From positions 1 through 9,443 of the forward strand of contig JAJCYJ010000911.1 of NCBI GenBank assembly GCA_029262975.1: DNA of 9,443 nucleotides, in the 5' to 3' direction. The number at the start of each line of letters is the position of its first letter. Positions within the stretch are counted from its first letter, which is position 1. This document shows positions 1 to 5,592 of the stretch, one piece after another. The DNA is from Saprospiraceae bacterium. Its GTDB lineage: Bacteria; Bacteroidota; Bacteroidia; Chitinophagales; Saprospiraceae. The translations under genes were made by a program, and so were the position numbers. The notes below the pieces were generated by a model. It was not told the origin of the DNA and searched no databases. It saw only the letters and a program-made list of their open reading frames with translations.

Positions 1-198
1 AACCAGCTTTGGCAGATGGTTACATTACTAAAGGACAATATAATAGCCACTATTACACAGAGTTATGTGGATCATCAGAAGAAGGACAAAGAAGATTTTG
101 AAGCAGCCCTCATAGCGACTGGCAGAACTATTGATGCTACATTAAGTGCCAAAGTAAGAGAAGCTATTAGAAAAGAAGTTGAACTCTATTTTCGATGA
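1..198 (+). CDS. 3' end of an unrecognised gene (5' truncated by the window edge)
   Basis: The reading frame is open from base 1. The first ATG, at 16, is preceded in frame by codons for N-Q-L-W-Q, so this is the C-terminal 65 residues of a longer protein rather than a 60-residue gene. The visible part is hydrophilic, probably helical and rich in Lys, Glu and Asp, with no signal peptide, membrane segment or motif that I recognise. It ends in Tyr-Phe-Arg. Its TGA stop overlaps the ATG of the next gene (ATGA, 4-bp overlap), so it is very likely cotranscribed and translationally coupled with the split 5'-nucleotidase genes. I cannot assign a function. The real coding status is well supported by the open frame and the coupling. 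Confidence 0.75.
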   Translation, partial: NQLWQMVTLLKDNIIATITQSYVDHQKKDKEDFEAALIATGRTIDATLSAKVREAIRKEVELYFR

Positions 199-947
199 AA
201 AAATATATATTAATACTGGTTGTTTTATTAATTGTTGGTGCCTGTCGGAGTACATTATACTTGTCCGAAACAGAATTGCGGTATGAGCGGGTGTCTGAGC
301 AAGTCAAAAACGGAGATGAAGATATAGATATGATGATTGCCCCATATCGTGATAGCCTGGCTGCTGTTATGGATGAAGTCATCGGAAACCTCGAAGTGTC
401 GCTTACAAAAGAAAGTCCAGAATCTAATATTGGCAACTGGCTTGCGGATATGTTGTATGAAGAATCTAAACAATTAAATGACGGTGTTCTTGATTTCGCT
501 GTCCAGAATCAGGGCGGTATAAGAGTCACCGGGATGAGTGAAGGGCCTATCACAATAGGTGAAGTGTATGAAGTTATGCCATTTGATAACATGATATCAA
601 TTATATCCGCAGATGGAAAGGGAACAAAAGAATTTTTGGATCACATTGCAAGAGGTCGTGGCTGGCCAATAAGCAAAGGTTTAAGTTTTAAGATAAAAGA
701 TAAAAAGGCAGTAGAGATCACTTTACATAATGAGCCCCTGGAAGATAGACGGATCTATCATTTTGCAGTACCTGACTATATTGCTGGTGGCGGATCTGGT
801 AGTGATATGCTCAATAGCTTTAAAAGAAAAGATATCGAAGTACTCATACGAGATGCTTTTATCAATCATATTAAAAAGGACACGAAGTCAGGCATTAATC
901 AAACTGCGAAGAAAGAAGGACGAATAATAAATTTAGATCATGAATAG
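195..947 (+). CDS. Lipoprotein with a stand-alone 5'-nucleotidase C-terminal domain
   Basis: This 250-residue protein matches only the C-terminal, substrate-binding domain of UshA/YfkN-type 5'-nucleotidases (5_nucleotid_C). It starts with a lipoprotein signal: Lys-Lys, a hydrophobic stretch, then the lipobox V-G-A-C with Cys17 as the lipidation site. Family landmarks are S-N-I-G-N-W-L-A-D-M at 77-86, N-Q-G-G-I-R at 105-110 (usually N-G-G-G-I-R), M-P-F-D-N at 128-132, and a glycine-rich loop A-G-G-G-S-G-S-D at 197-204, where UshA places nucleobase-contacting residues. No metallophosphoesterase motif (DxH, GNHD, GHTH) is present. Those lie in the next gene, which starts 8 bp before this stop. 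The likely role is to bind and position the nucleotide for the partner catalytic chain in the periplasm, anchored to a membrane. The domain assignment is secure; working as a two-chain enzyme is inference. Confidence 0.9.
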   Translation: MKKYILILVVLLIVGACRSTLYLSETELRYERVSEQVKNGDEDIDMMIAPYRDSLAAVMDEVIGNLEVSLTKESPESNIGNWLADMLYEESKQLNDGVLDFAVQNQGGIRVTGMSEGPITIGEVYEVMPFDNMISIISADGKGTKEFLDHIARGRGWPISKGLSFKIKDKKAVEITLHNEPLEDRRIYHFAVPDYIAGGGSGSDMLNSFKRKDIEVLIRDAFINHIKKDTKSGINQTAKKEGRIINLDHE

Positions 948-1869
948 GCGAAAATTCATTAAAAGTACTGCGTACACTGCAGCTCTTGGTTATCTTAATA
1001 CATTGCCTTTATCTGCGCTCCCAGCGCGGAATGAATTATTTCATTTAACCATTTTACATACTAATGATGTACACAGTCGGATAGACCCATTCCCTATGGA
1101 TGGAAGCCGAAATGAAGGTCAGGGTGGTGTAGCGAAAAGAAAAACATTAATTGATCAAATTAGAAGAGAAGGTCAGTCTACCTTGCTTCTGGATGCTGGG
1201 GACATTTTTCAGGGCACCCCTTATTTTAATCTTTATGGGGGAGAACTAGAGATGAAGTTGATGACAGAGTTGGGTTATGACATAGCTACAATGGGCAATC
1301 ACGATTTTGATGCGGGTATCGATGGTTTTGCAAATCAATTGAAATATGCAGACTTTCCTATTGTAGTAAGTAATTATAATTTGAAAAATACGATACTTAA
1401 CGGGAAGACCATCGATCACAAGGTCTGGTCGTTTGGTGATATAAAAATAGGATTATATGGTCTGGGTATCGAGTTAGAAGGACTGGTCCCGAAACAGCTC
1501 TACAAAGAAACACAATATCTTGATCCGGTAAAAGTCGCTCAAAAATATGAGCGCATGCTTAAAGAGGAGCTGGATTGCGACTACGTTATCTGTCTGAGTC
1601 ATCTCGGTTACAGATATCGTAATGAAACTGTATCTGACGTGATTATAGCGCAAAATACAGAGAGCACAGATTTGATAATCGGTGGTCATACTCATACATT
1701 CATGAAGGAGCCACACGTAGAAAAGAATCAAAAAGGTCAACCTGTTGTCATTAACCAGGCCGGATGGGCCGGAATTCTACTCGGAAGGATAGATTTGTAT
1801 TTTGAAAAAGGAAGTAGAAAAATGGCCCAAATAGGGGGTACCCTATCAGTGAAAAACCCTATGGGTTAA
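940..1869 (+). CDS. Tat-exported metallophosphatase (5'-nucleotidase catalytic domain)
   Basis: This 309-residue protein is a calcineurin-like metallophosphoesterase of the UshA/5'-nucleotidase family, expected to hydrolyse nucleotide phosphoesters with two metal ions. It begins with a twin-arginine signal, N-R-R-K-F-I-K, followed by a hydrophobic segment ending near A-L-P-A (res 26-29). The metal and catalytic motifs are intact: T-N-D-V-H (D43, H45), G-D-I-F-Q-G (D88), G-N-H-D-F-D (N120, H121, D124), S-H-L-G-Y (H221) and G-G-H-T-H-T (H250, H252). The spacing is close to that of E. coli UshA. The protein stops soon after the catalytic domain, so the substrate-binding domain is absent and is supplied by the upstream overlapping gene. 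The 8-bp overlap suggests translational coupling and balanced synthesis. The exact substrate (nucleotides, UDP-sugars, cyclic nucleotides) cannot be read from the sequence. Confidence 0.93.
   Translation: MNRRKFIKSTAYTAALGYLNTLPLSALPARNELFHLTILHTNDVHSRIDPFPMDGSRNEGQGGVAKRKTLIDQIRREGQSTLLLDAGDIFQGTPYFNLYGGELEMKLMTELGYDIATMGNHDFDAGIDGFANQLKYADFPIVVSNYNLKNTILNGKTIDHKVWSFGDIKIGLYGLGIELEGLVPKQLYKETQYLDPVKVAQKYERMLKEELDCDYVICLSHLGYRYRNETVSDVIIAQNTESTDLIIGGHTHTFMKEPHVEKNQKGQPVVINQAGWAGILLGRIDLYFEKGSRKMAQIGGTLSVKNPMG
1831..1867 (+). other. Competing hairpins at the 3' end of the metallophosphatase gene
   Basis: Two perfect short hairpins lie in the last codons. ATAGGG (1831-1836) pairs with CCCTAT (1841-1846) across a GGTA loop. 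AACCC (1855-1859) pairs with GGGTT (1863-1867) across TAT and touches the stop codon. CCCTAT occurs again at 1857-1862, so the left ATAGGG arm could instead pair with it. No U-run follows, so this is not a classical intrinsic terminator. It could mark an mRNA 3' end or affect stability, or it may be chance. Confidence 0.35.
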
Positions 1870-1907
1870 TACGTAAAGGACTGATTATCAAGTGTTGCAT
1901 TAATTGT

Positions 1908-1943
1908 CTTTATTATAAATCAACCCTTTATAATCTTTATATC
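1908..1943 (+). repeat. CTTTAT-based 9-bp repeats upstream of dnaA
   Basis: CTTTAT occurs at 1908-1913, 1926-1931 and 1935-1940, giving 9-mers CTTTATTAT, CTTTATAAT and CTTTATATC. The start spacing is 18 and then 9 bp, so the copies sit on a 9-bp register. An inverted copy (ATAAAG) follows at 1954-1959. They may be binding sites or part of an AT-rich, easily melted stretch. In AT-rich DNA some of this is expected by chance. Confidence 0.35.
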
Positions 1944-1960
1944 TATCTAATATATAAAGA
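1934..1960. repeat. 9-bp perfect inverted repeat in the dnaA upstream gap
   Basis: TCTTTATAT (1934-1942) is perfectly inverted as ATATAAAGA (1952-1960), with a 9-base spacer. The stem has a single G-C pair, so an RNA hairpin would be weak and no U-run follows. It could be an operator for a dimeric regulator, a weak transcript end for the upstream operon, or chance in AT-rich DNA. Confidence 0.4.
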
Positions 1961-2000
1961 ACTGAAAATCAAATAGATGAGAAGACGTATTACGATTAAT

Positions 2001-2008
2001 TATATTTG
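2001..2008 (+). promoter_or_regulatory. Possible -7 promoter element for dnaA
   Basis: TATATTTG matches the Bacteroidota primary sigma factor -7 consensus TAnnTTTG. It lies 135 bp before the dnaA ATG, which would give a leader of roughly 125 bases holding the hairpins at 2058-2081. No convincing TTTG or TTG -33 element is seen at the expected distance, so this is only a candidate. Confidence 0.25.
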
Positions 2009-2057
2009 AAACTTCTGCCTAGGATTTTCTTATATTCTAATTTTATTTCCATCTTTG

Positions 2058-2081
2058 TCTCAAGCTGAGAGACGTGCTCTC
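2058..2081 (+). promoter_or_regulatory. Two mutually exclusive hairpins in the dnaA leader
   Basis: TCTCA (2058-2062) pairs perfectly with TGAGA (2066-2070) over an AGC loop. GAGAG (2067-2071) pairs perfectly with CTCTC (2077-2081) over ACGTG. The two stems share bases 2067-2070, so only one can form at a time. They sit about 60-85 bases before the dnaA start codon in the most GC-rich part of an otherwise AT-rich gap. The arrangement resembles an RNA switch, but the stems are only 5 bp and a function is speculative. Confidence 0.35.
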
Positions 2082-2142
2082 GCCATCCCAAAAACACGTA
2101 TTCGTTCTGATATATTAAATTGAGATTTTAGACCTGAAGTTA

Positions 2143-3546
2143 ATGACTTTAGACCATTTATCGGCATGGGAGAACTGTCTGCAAACTATACGTAAAAGTA
2201 TTAATGCACAGAGTTTTAAAACTTGGTTTGAACCAATCAAGCCAATTAAATTAGAAGACAGTTCTCTCACAATTCAGGTTCCGAATAATTTCTTCTACGA
2301 ATGGCTTGAAGAAAATTATGTTGGATTACTCAAGAAAACAATTCGGCAAGAATTAGGTCCCACAGGTCAATTAGAGTATCAGATATTTGTCGAAAATCAT
2401 ACGAGGACTGGTCATAATGGTGGACCAACAGAACGACGATTTTATTCTCCTGAACACATTGCCAATCCATTTGTGATTCCCGGAATCAAAAAGATTAAAG
2501 TCGATCCACAGCTCAATGCTAAATATCGATTCGAAAATTTTATTGAAGGAGACTGCAATAAATTGGCTCGAAGTGCAGGGAAGGCCATTGCAAAAAACCC
2601 CGGAGGTACAGCTTTTAATCCATTGGTCATCTATGGTGATGTAGGTCTGGGTAAAACTCATCTCGCGCATGCAATTGGTAATGAAGTTGTAGAAAAATTT
2701 AAACAAAAAAATACGATCTACGTCAGTACTGAGAGATTTACAAATCAAATTATAGAATCGATTAAAAAGAATTCTGTAAGCGATCTTGTAAATTTTTACC
2801 AGTCCATAGATGTCCTTATAGTTGATGATATCCAGTTTCTTTCCGGTAAAACTAAAACCCAGGAGATTTTCTTTAACATCTTTAACCAGCTACACCAACT
2901 GGGTAAACAAATCATTTTAACTTCTGACAGACCTCCTAAATCTCTGGAAGGTATTCAAGATAGATTAATATCGAGATTCAAGTGGGGACTTTCCGCAGAT
3001 CTTCAAACTCCGGACTTAGAAACTCGAATGGCCATCGTTGGGTCAAAATTGGATGATGAAAAGGTAACACTGCCCCAGCATATTATCGAATTTATAAGCT
3101 ATAATGTAAAAGATAATGTCCGTGAATTAGAAGGCGTACTTGTATCGCTTATCGCACAGTCATCTCTTAATAATAAAACCATTGATATTAATCTTGTCAA
3201 AAGCGTTGTTGAAAATTTCGTTACTGGAATATCCAAAGAAATTACCATAGAAAACATTAAACAACTTGTCTCAGACCATCTTAAAGTCTCTGTAGAAAAA
3301 ATTCAGGGTAAGACAAGAAAGAGAGAAGTCGTAATGGCAAGACAACTATCTATGTATCTGGCCAAACATCACACGAATAGCTCTCTAAAGGCAATAGGTG
3401 ATAATTTTGGCGGCCGAGATCACAGTACGGTCATCTATTCTTGTAAAACAGTCGAAGACCTTATCGATACTGATCCTTTAGTCAAAGATGCTTTGCATGA
3501 ATTGGAAAAAAAGGTTAAAATGAGTTTATCGGGTATGAAATCCTAA
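2143..3546 (+). CDS. dnaA: Chromosomal replication initiator protein DnaA
   Basis: DnaA binds DnaA boxes at oriC, melts the origin when loaded with ATP and recruits the replicative helicase. This full-length 467-residue copy has all four domains. Domain I (about 1-85) has the W-E-N-C-L and F-K-T-W-F-E-P segments. A short linker follows. Domain III is an AAA+ ATPase with Walker A G-D-V-G-L-G-K-T-H at 165-173 and Walker B V-L-I-V-D-D-I-Q-F at 224-232. Domain IV carries the DNA-binding signature G-G-R-D-H-S-T-V-I at 423-431. The start is supported because domain I begins directly with the usual L-S-A-W-E-N-C motif; no Shine-Dalgarno sequence is visible, as is common in Bacteroidota. Walker A has Asp166 where many DnaA proteins have a second Gly, but the GxxxxGKT core is intact. 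dnaN is not next to it, and no clear DnaA-box cluster flanks it. Confidence 0.98.
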   Translation: MTLDHLSAWENCLQTIRKSINAQSFKTWFEPIKPIKLEDSSLTIQVPNNFFYEWLEENYVGLLKKTIRQELGPTGQLEYQIFVENHTRTGHNGGPTERRFYSPEHIANPFVIPGIKKIKVDPQLNAKYRFENFIEGDCNKLARSAGKAIAKNPGGTAFNPLVIYGDVGLGKTHLAHAIGNEVVEKFKQKNTIYVSTERFTNQIIESIKKNSVSDLVNFYQSIDVLIVDDIQFLSGKTKTQEIFFNIFNQLHQLGKQIILTSDRPPKSLEGIQDRLISRFKWGLSADLQTPDLETRMAIVGSKLDDEKVTLPQHIIEFISYNVKDNVRELEGVLVSLIAQSSLNNKTIDINLVKSVVENFVTGISKEITIENIKQLVSDHLKVSVEKIQGKTRKREVVMARQLSMYLAKHHTNSSLKAIGDNFGGRDHSTVIYSCKTVEDLIDTDPLVKDALHELEKKVKMSLSGMKS

Positions 3547-3555
3547 CTTTCTCCT

Positions 3556-3573
3556 GCATTTTCATGCCTTTTT
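3556..3573 (+). terminator. Weak candidate terminator after dnaA
   Basis: GCAT (3556-3559) pairs with ATGC (3564-3567) over a TTTC loop, and CTTTTT follows directly, beginning 10 bases after the dnaA stop. The U-rich tail is right for an intrinsic terminator, but a 4-bp stem is very short. It may only attenuate readthrough into the thioredoxin gene. Confidence 0.3.
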
Positions 3574-3614
3574 ATTTAGTTAATCTTCTCTTATTCTTTG
3601 TCACAGCTTTCCAA

Positions 3615-3628
3615 ATGAAATATTTCAT
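3615..3628. repeat. 14-bp perfect palindrome upstream of the thioredoxin-like gene
   Basis: ATGAAATATTTCAT is an uninterrupted 14-bp palindrome lying 44 bp before the start codon of the thioredoxin-like gene, in the 126-bp gap after dnaA. Its position would suit an operator for a dimeric regulator of the downstream genes. It is AT-rich, so chance occurrence is possible. Confidence 0.35.
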
Positions 3629-3672
3629 GTTTAACTTCGTATGATATTAAGTATAACATTTAACACCATACT

Positions 3673-4182
3673 ATGAAATCACTTATCCTGATCATTTTAT
3701 CGCTAATCATGCTATCCATGTATAGCGCATGCAATATATCCGAAGCCTCAGCAAATGACTTAGGTGTGAAAGCCTATCAAACCACTCCGGAAGGATTAAC
3801 CTGGTATGCTATAGAAGATCTCGATAAAATGAAGAACCTCAATAAAAGGGTGATGATTGATATGTATACCACCTGGTGTGGTTGGTGTAAAGTCATGGAT
3901 AGGAAAACTTTTACGGACCCCGAAGTAATCGAGTATCTCAATAAAAATTTTGTAATAGTTAAATTCAATGCAGAACAGAGAGAATCGGTCACTTTCAAAG
4001 GCGAAACATATGAATGGCTCAATACTGGTCGGAAGGGTGTTAACAAGCTGGCCCTGAAATTAATGAATGGGCGTATGGGTTATCCTACTATGGTTTATCT
4101 CGACAGCAATCTAAATCCAATAAAATCTTCACCAGGGTACAAGACTCCGGAACAACTATTGGGAGAACTTCAAGTACTCTAA
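3673..4182 (+). CDS. Thioredoxin-fold lipoprotein (Thioredoxin_7-like)
   Basis: This 169-residue exported protein has a thioredoxin fold. Its hydrophobic N-terminus ends in S-M-Y-S-A-C, a plausible but imperfect lipobox with Cys20 as the lipidation site, so it is probably a membrane-attached periplasmic protein. The redox site is T-W-C-G-W-C-K with Cys69 and Cys72, preceded by the strand V-M-I-D-M-Y. The conserved cis-proline is Pro138 in G-Y-P-T, followed by the strand M-V-Y-L-D. The segment between them, with F-N-A-E-Q and L-M-N-G-R-M-G-Y-P-T, fits the Bacteroidota Thioredoxin_7/DUF255-like group. It likely reduces or isomerises disulfides in envelope proteins; the partner is unknown. It is followed after 3 bp by the sugar kinase gene in the same frame. 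The nearby c-type haem protein needs reduced CXXCH cysteines for haem attachment, so a role in its maturation is conceivable but unproven. Confidence 0.88.
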   Translation: MKSLILIILSLIMLSMYSACNISEASANDLGVKAYQTTPEGLTWYAIEDLDKMKNLNKRVMIDMYTTWCGWCKVMDRKTFTDPEVIEYLNKNFVIVKFNAEQRESVTFKGETYEWLNTGRKGVNKLALKLMNGRMGYPTMVYLDSNLNPIKSSPGYKTPEQLLGELQVL

Positions 4183-4185
4183 TAC

Positions 4186-5085
4186 TTGCGGAAAACTACG
4201 ACGGATCTTGTATGTTTTGGCGAACTTATTTGGGACTTGCTTCCAGAAGGTAAATTAGCTGGTGGAGCTCCTTTTAACATTGTCAACAGAGCAACTTCTC
4301 TTGGTTTAAAGTCAGAACTGATTGGCAGCCTGGGTAGTGATGAATTAGGAGACGAATTTTACTCCCTCATCAATGAAATAGGAATATCTACCAAATACAT
4401 CCAGCGTCATACTTCCTTGCCGACGAGTGTAGTGCGTGTTACGTTCGGCCAAGATGGAGAACCTCAATATGAAATAGTCCATCCTGTCGCCTGGGACGAT
4501 ATTAAGATTGATCAATCTATAATCAACCTGGTTCAATCTGCCCGATCTTTTGTTTATAGCAGCCTTGCTTTAAGGGATGAACGCTCGCGAGCATCATTAT
4601 TTCAATTATTACCTTATGCTAAATTAAAGATATGTGATGTCAATCTAAGAGCAGGACAATATGATAAACATACGATCCTTCGCATGATTGAACAGGCAGA
4701 TATCCTAAGAATGAATGAGGATGAACTAGACATGATATCTAAATGGTCTGACTTAAAAGGCTACGATCGAAAAGAGCAAATGAGTGCACTATCAGAAAAA
4801 TACAATTTTCAATTTGTCATAGCTACATTAGGAGGTGAAGGTGCTGTTTGTTTTCATAAAGGAAAGTGGTATGTTCAACCAGTTTTTAAAGTAAAAGTCA
4901 AAGATACAGTAGGTGCCGGCGATGCATTTTTAGCATCTTTTATTTATCAATACTTAGGTCAAAAGACTATTCCTGAATCTTTAAAGTTTGCCTGTGCGGT
5001 GGGTGCTATAACTGCTTCTAAGCCAGGTGGTACACCAGTGATTACGACAGCTGAGATTCAAGGATTGTTGGATTCGTCTAATTAG
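4186..5085 (+). CDS. PfkB-family carbohydrate kinase (probable fructokinase), TTG start
   Basis: This 299-residue cytoplasmic protein is a ribokinase/PfkB-fold sugar kinase that transfers phosphate from ATP to a sugar hydroxyl. The N-terminus has the strand L-V-C-F-G-E-L-I-W-D and the sugar-site G-G-A-P-F-N at 26-31, close to fructokinases. The C-terminal signature D-T-V-G-A-G-D-A-F ends in G-A-G-D at 243-246, with Asp246 as catalytic base and the anion hole before it. Length is normal. The start is TTG at 4186: the in-frame TAA of the preceding gene lies only two codons upstream, and no ATG or GTG precedes the first conserved strand, so no other common start can give a complete fold. The reading frame is the same as the thioredoxin-like gene. 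Fructose is the best substrate guess from the G-G-A-P-F-N motif, but other hexoses or nucleosides are possible. Confidence 0.9.
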   Translation: MRKTTTDLVCFGELIWDLLPEGKLAGGAPFNIVNRATSLGLKSELIGSLGSDELGDEFYSLINEIGISTKYIQRHTSLPTSVVRVTFGQDGEPQYEIVHPVAWDDIKIDQSIINLVQSARSFVYSSLALRDERSRASLFQLLPYAKLKICDVNLRAGQYDKHTILRMIEQADILRMNEDELDMISKWSDLKGYDRKEQMSALSEKYNFQFVIATLGGEGAVCFHKGKWYVQPVFKVKVKDTVGAGDAFLASFIYQYLGQKTIPESLKFACAVGAITASKPGGTPVITTAEIQGLLDSSN

Positions 5086-5099
5086 GAAAACATTTAGTC

Positions 5100-5561
5100 A
5101 TGAAGTGGATATTTACAAAGCGATTCAGTAAAAGACAAATAGCCTGGAGCGCTTTGATTGTATTTTTATTAATGCAAGTCTTTCGCATCGATAAATCGAA
5201 TCCAGTTTCAGTTTCCGAAAGTGATTTTATCACTATTACTCAGCCTGATTCTGAAATAGCAAACATCCTTAAGTCGTCTTGTTATGATTGTCACTCTCAC
5301 AAGACGAAATACCCTTGGTATACTGATATTGCTCCTTTTTCCTGGTGGATTAAAGGTCATATAAAAGAAGGAAGAAAGCATCTGAACTTTTCATTGTGGG
5401 GAGAATACAATGAGAAGAAGCAGAATCATAAATTGGAAGAATGCGCCGAGATGGTCGGACAAAAATCAATGCCACTTATGAGTTATTGGATCGCTCACAG
5501 CGAAGCCAAATTAAGTCCTGACCAGCGCCAAAATCTTGTAGATTGGTTTAGTTCCCTATAG
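5100..5561 (+). CDS. Membrane-anchored haem-binding protein (Haem_bd, CXXCH)
   Basis: This 153-residue protein has a positively charged N-terminus (K-R-F-S-K-R), one membrane helix at about 13-28, and a periplasmic domain with a c-type haem attachment site C-Y-D-C-H at 61-65 followed by S-H-K-T-K-Y-P-W-Y. Met124 or Met127 in K-S-M-P-L-M is a likely distal haem ligand. The C-terminal I-A-H-S-E-A-K-L-S...L-V-D-W-F is typical of the Haem_bd family, a cytochrome-like domain common in Bacteroidota. The probable role is periplasmic electron transfer or haem sensing, with partner unknown. It lies 14 bp after the sugar kinase gene and has an A-G-G-A stretch about 11 bases before its ATG. It is the last gene of the + strand block and converges on the TPR lipoprotein gene. 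Confidence 0.9.
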   Translation: MKWIFTKRFSKRQIAWSALIVFLLMQVFRIDKSNPVSVSESDFITITQPDSEIANILKSSCYDCHSHKTKYPWYTDIAPFSWWIKGHIKEGRKHLNFSLWGEYNEKKQNHKLEECAEMVGQKSMPLMSYWIAHSEAKLSPDQRQNLVDWFSSL

Positions 5562-5592
5562 TCTTTATTTTCTAATTACTGTAAATAAAGGC
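5561..5592. terminator. AT-rich inverted repeat between convergent genes
   Basis: CTTTATTT (5563-5570) is perfectly inverted as AAATAAAG (5583-5590) around a 12-base loop. A U-G and a G-C pair can extend the stem to 5561-5592. It fills the whole 31-bp gap between the haem-binding gene and the convergent TPR lipoprotein gene, so it is well placed as a shared transcript end. No U-run follows on either strand and the stem is AT-rich, so efficiency as a classical terminator would be modest. Confidence 0.45.

Noticed and set aside
66..74. TGTGGATCA as a DnaA box on the minus strand
   Set aside because: It has one mismatch to the consensus, is isolated, and lies inside a coding region.
1977..2009. 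Ten-codon ORF (M-R-R-R-I-T-I-N-Y-I) as a dnaA leader peptide
   Set aside because: It is too short, has no ribosome site or regulatory residue pattern, and overlaps the candidate -7 element, so it may not even be transcribed.
1870..2142. Chromosomal origin (oriC) upstream of dnaA
   Set aside because: The gap is AT-rich with repeats, but I see no TTATCCACA-type DnaA boxes on either strand, and Bacteroidota origins are often not next to dnaA.
2635..2661. Asp166 in the DnaA Walker A motif as a damaged ATP site
   Set aside because: The essential G-x-x-x-x-G-K-T residues are intact; this position is variable, so no loss of function is implied.
2371..2748. 125-residue minus-strand ORF inside dnaA
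   Set aside because: It lies entirely within the well-supported dnaA gene and its translation shows no domain or signal; it is a shadow frame.
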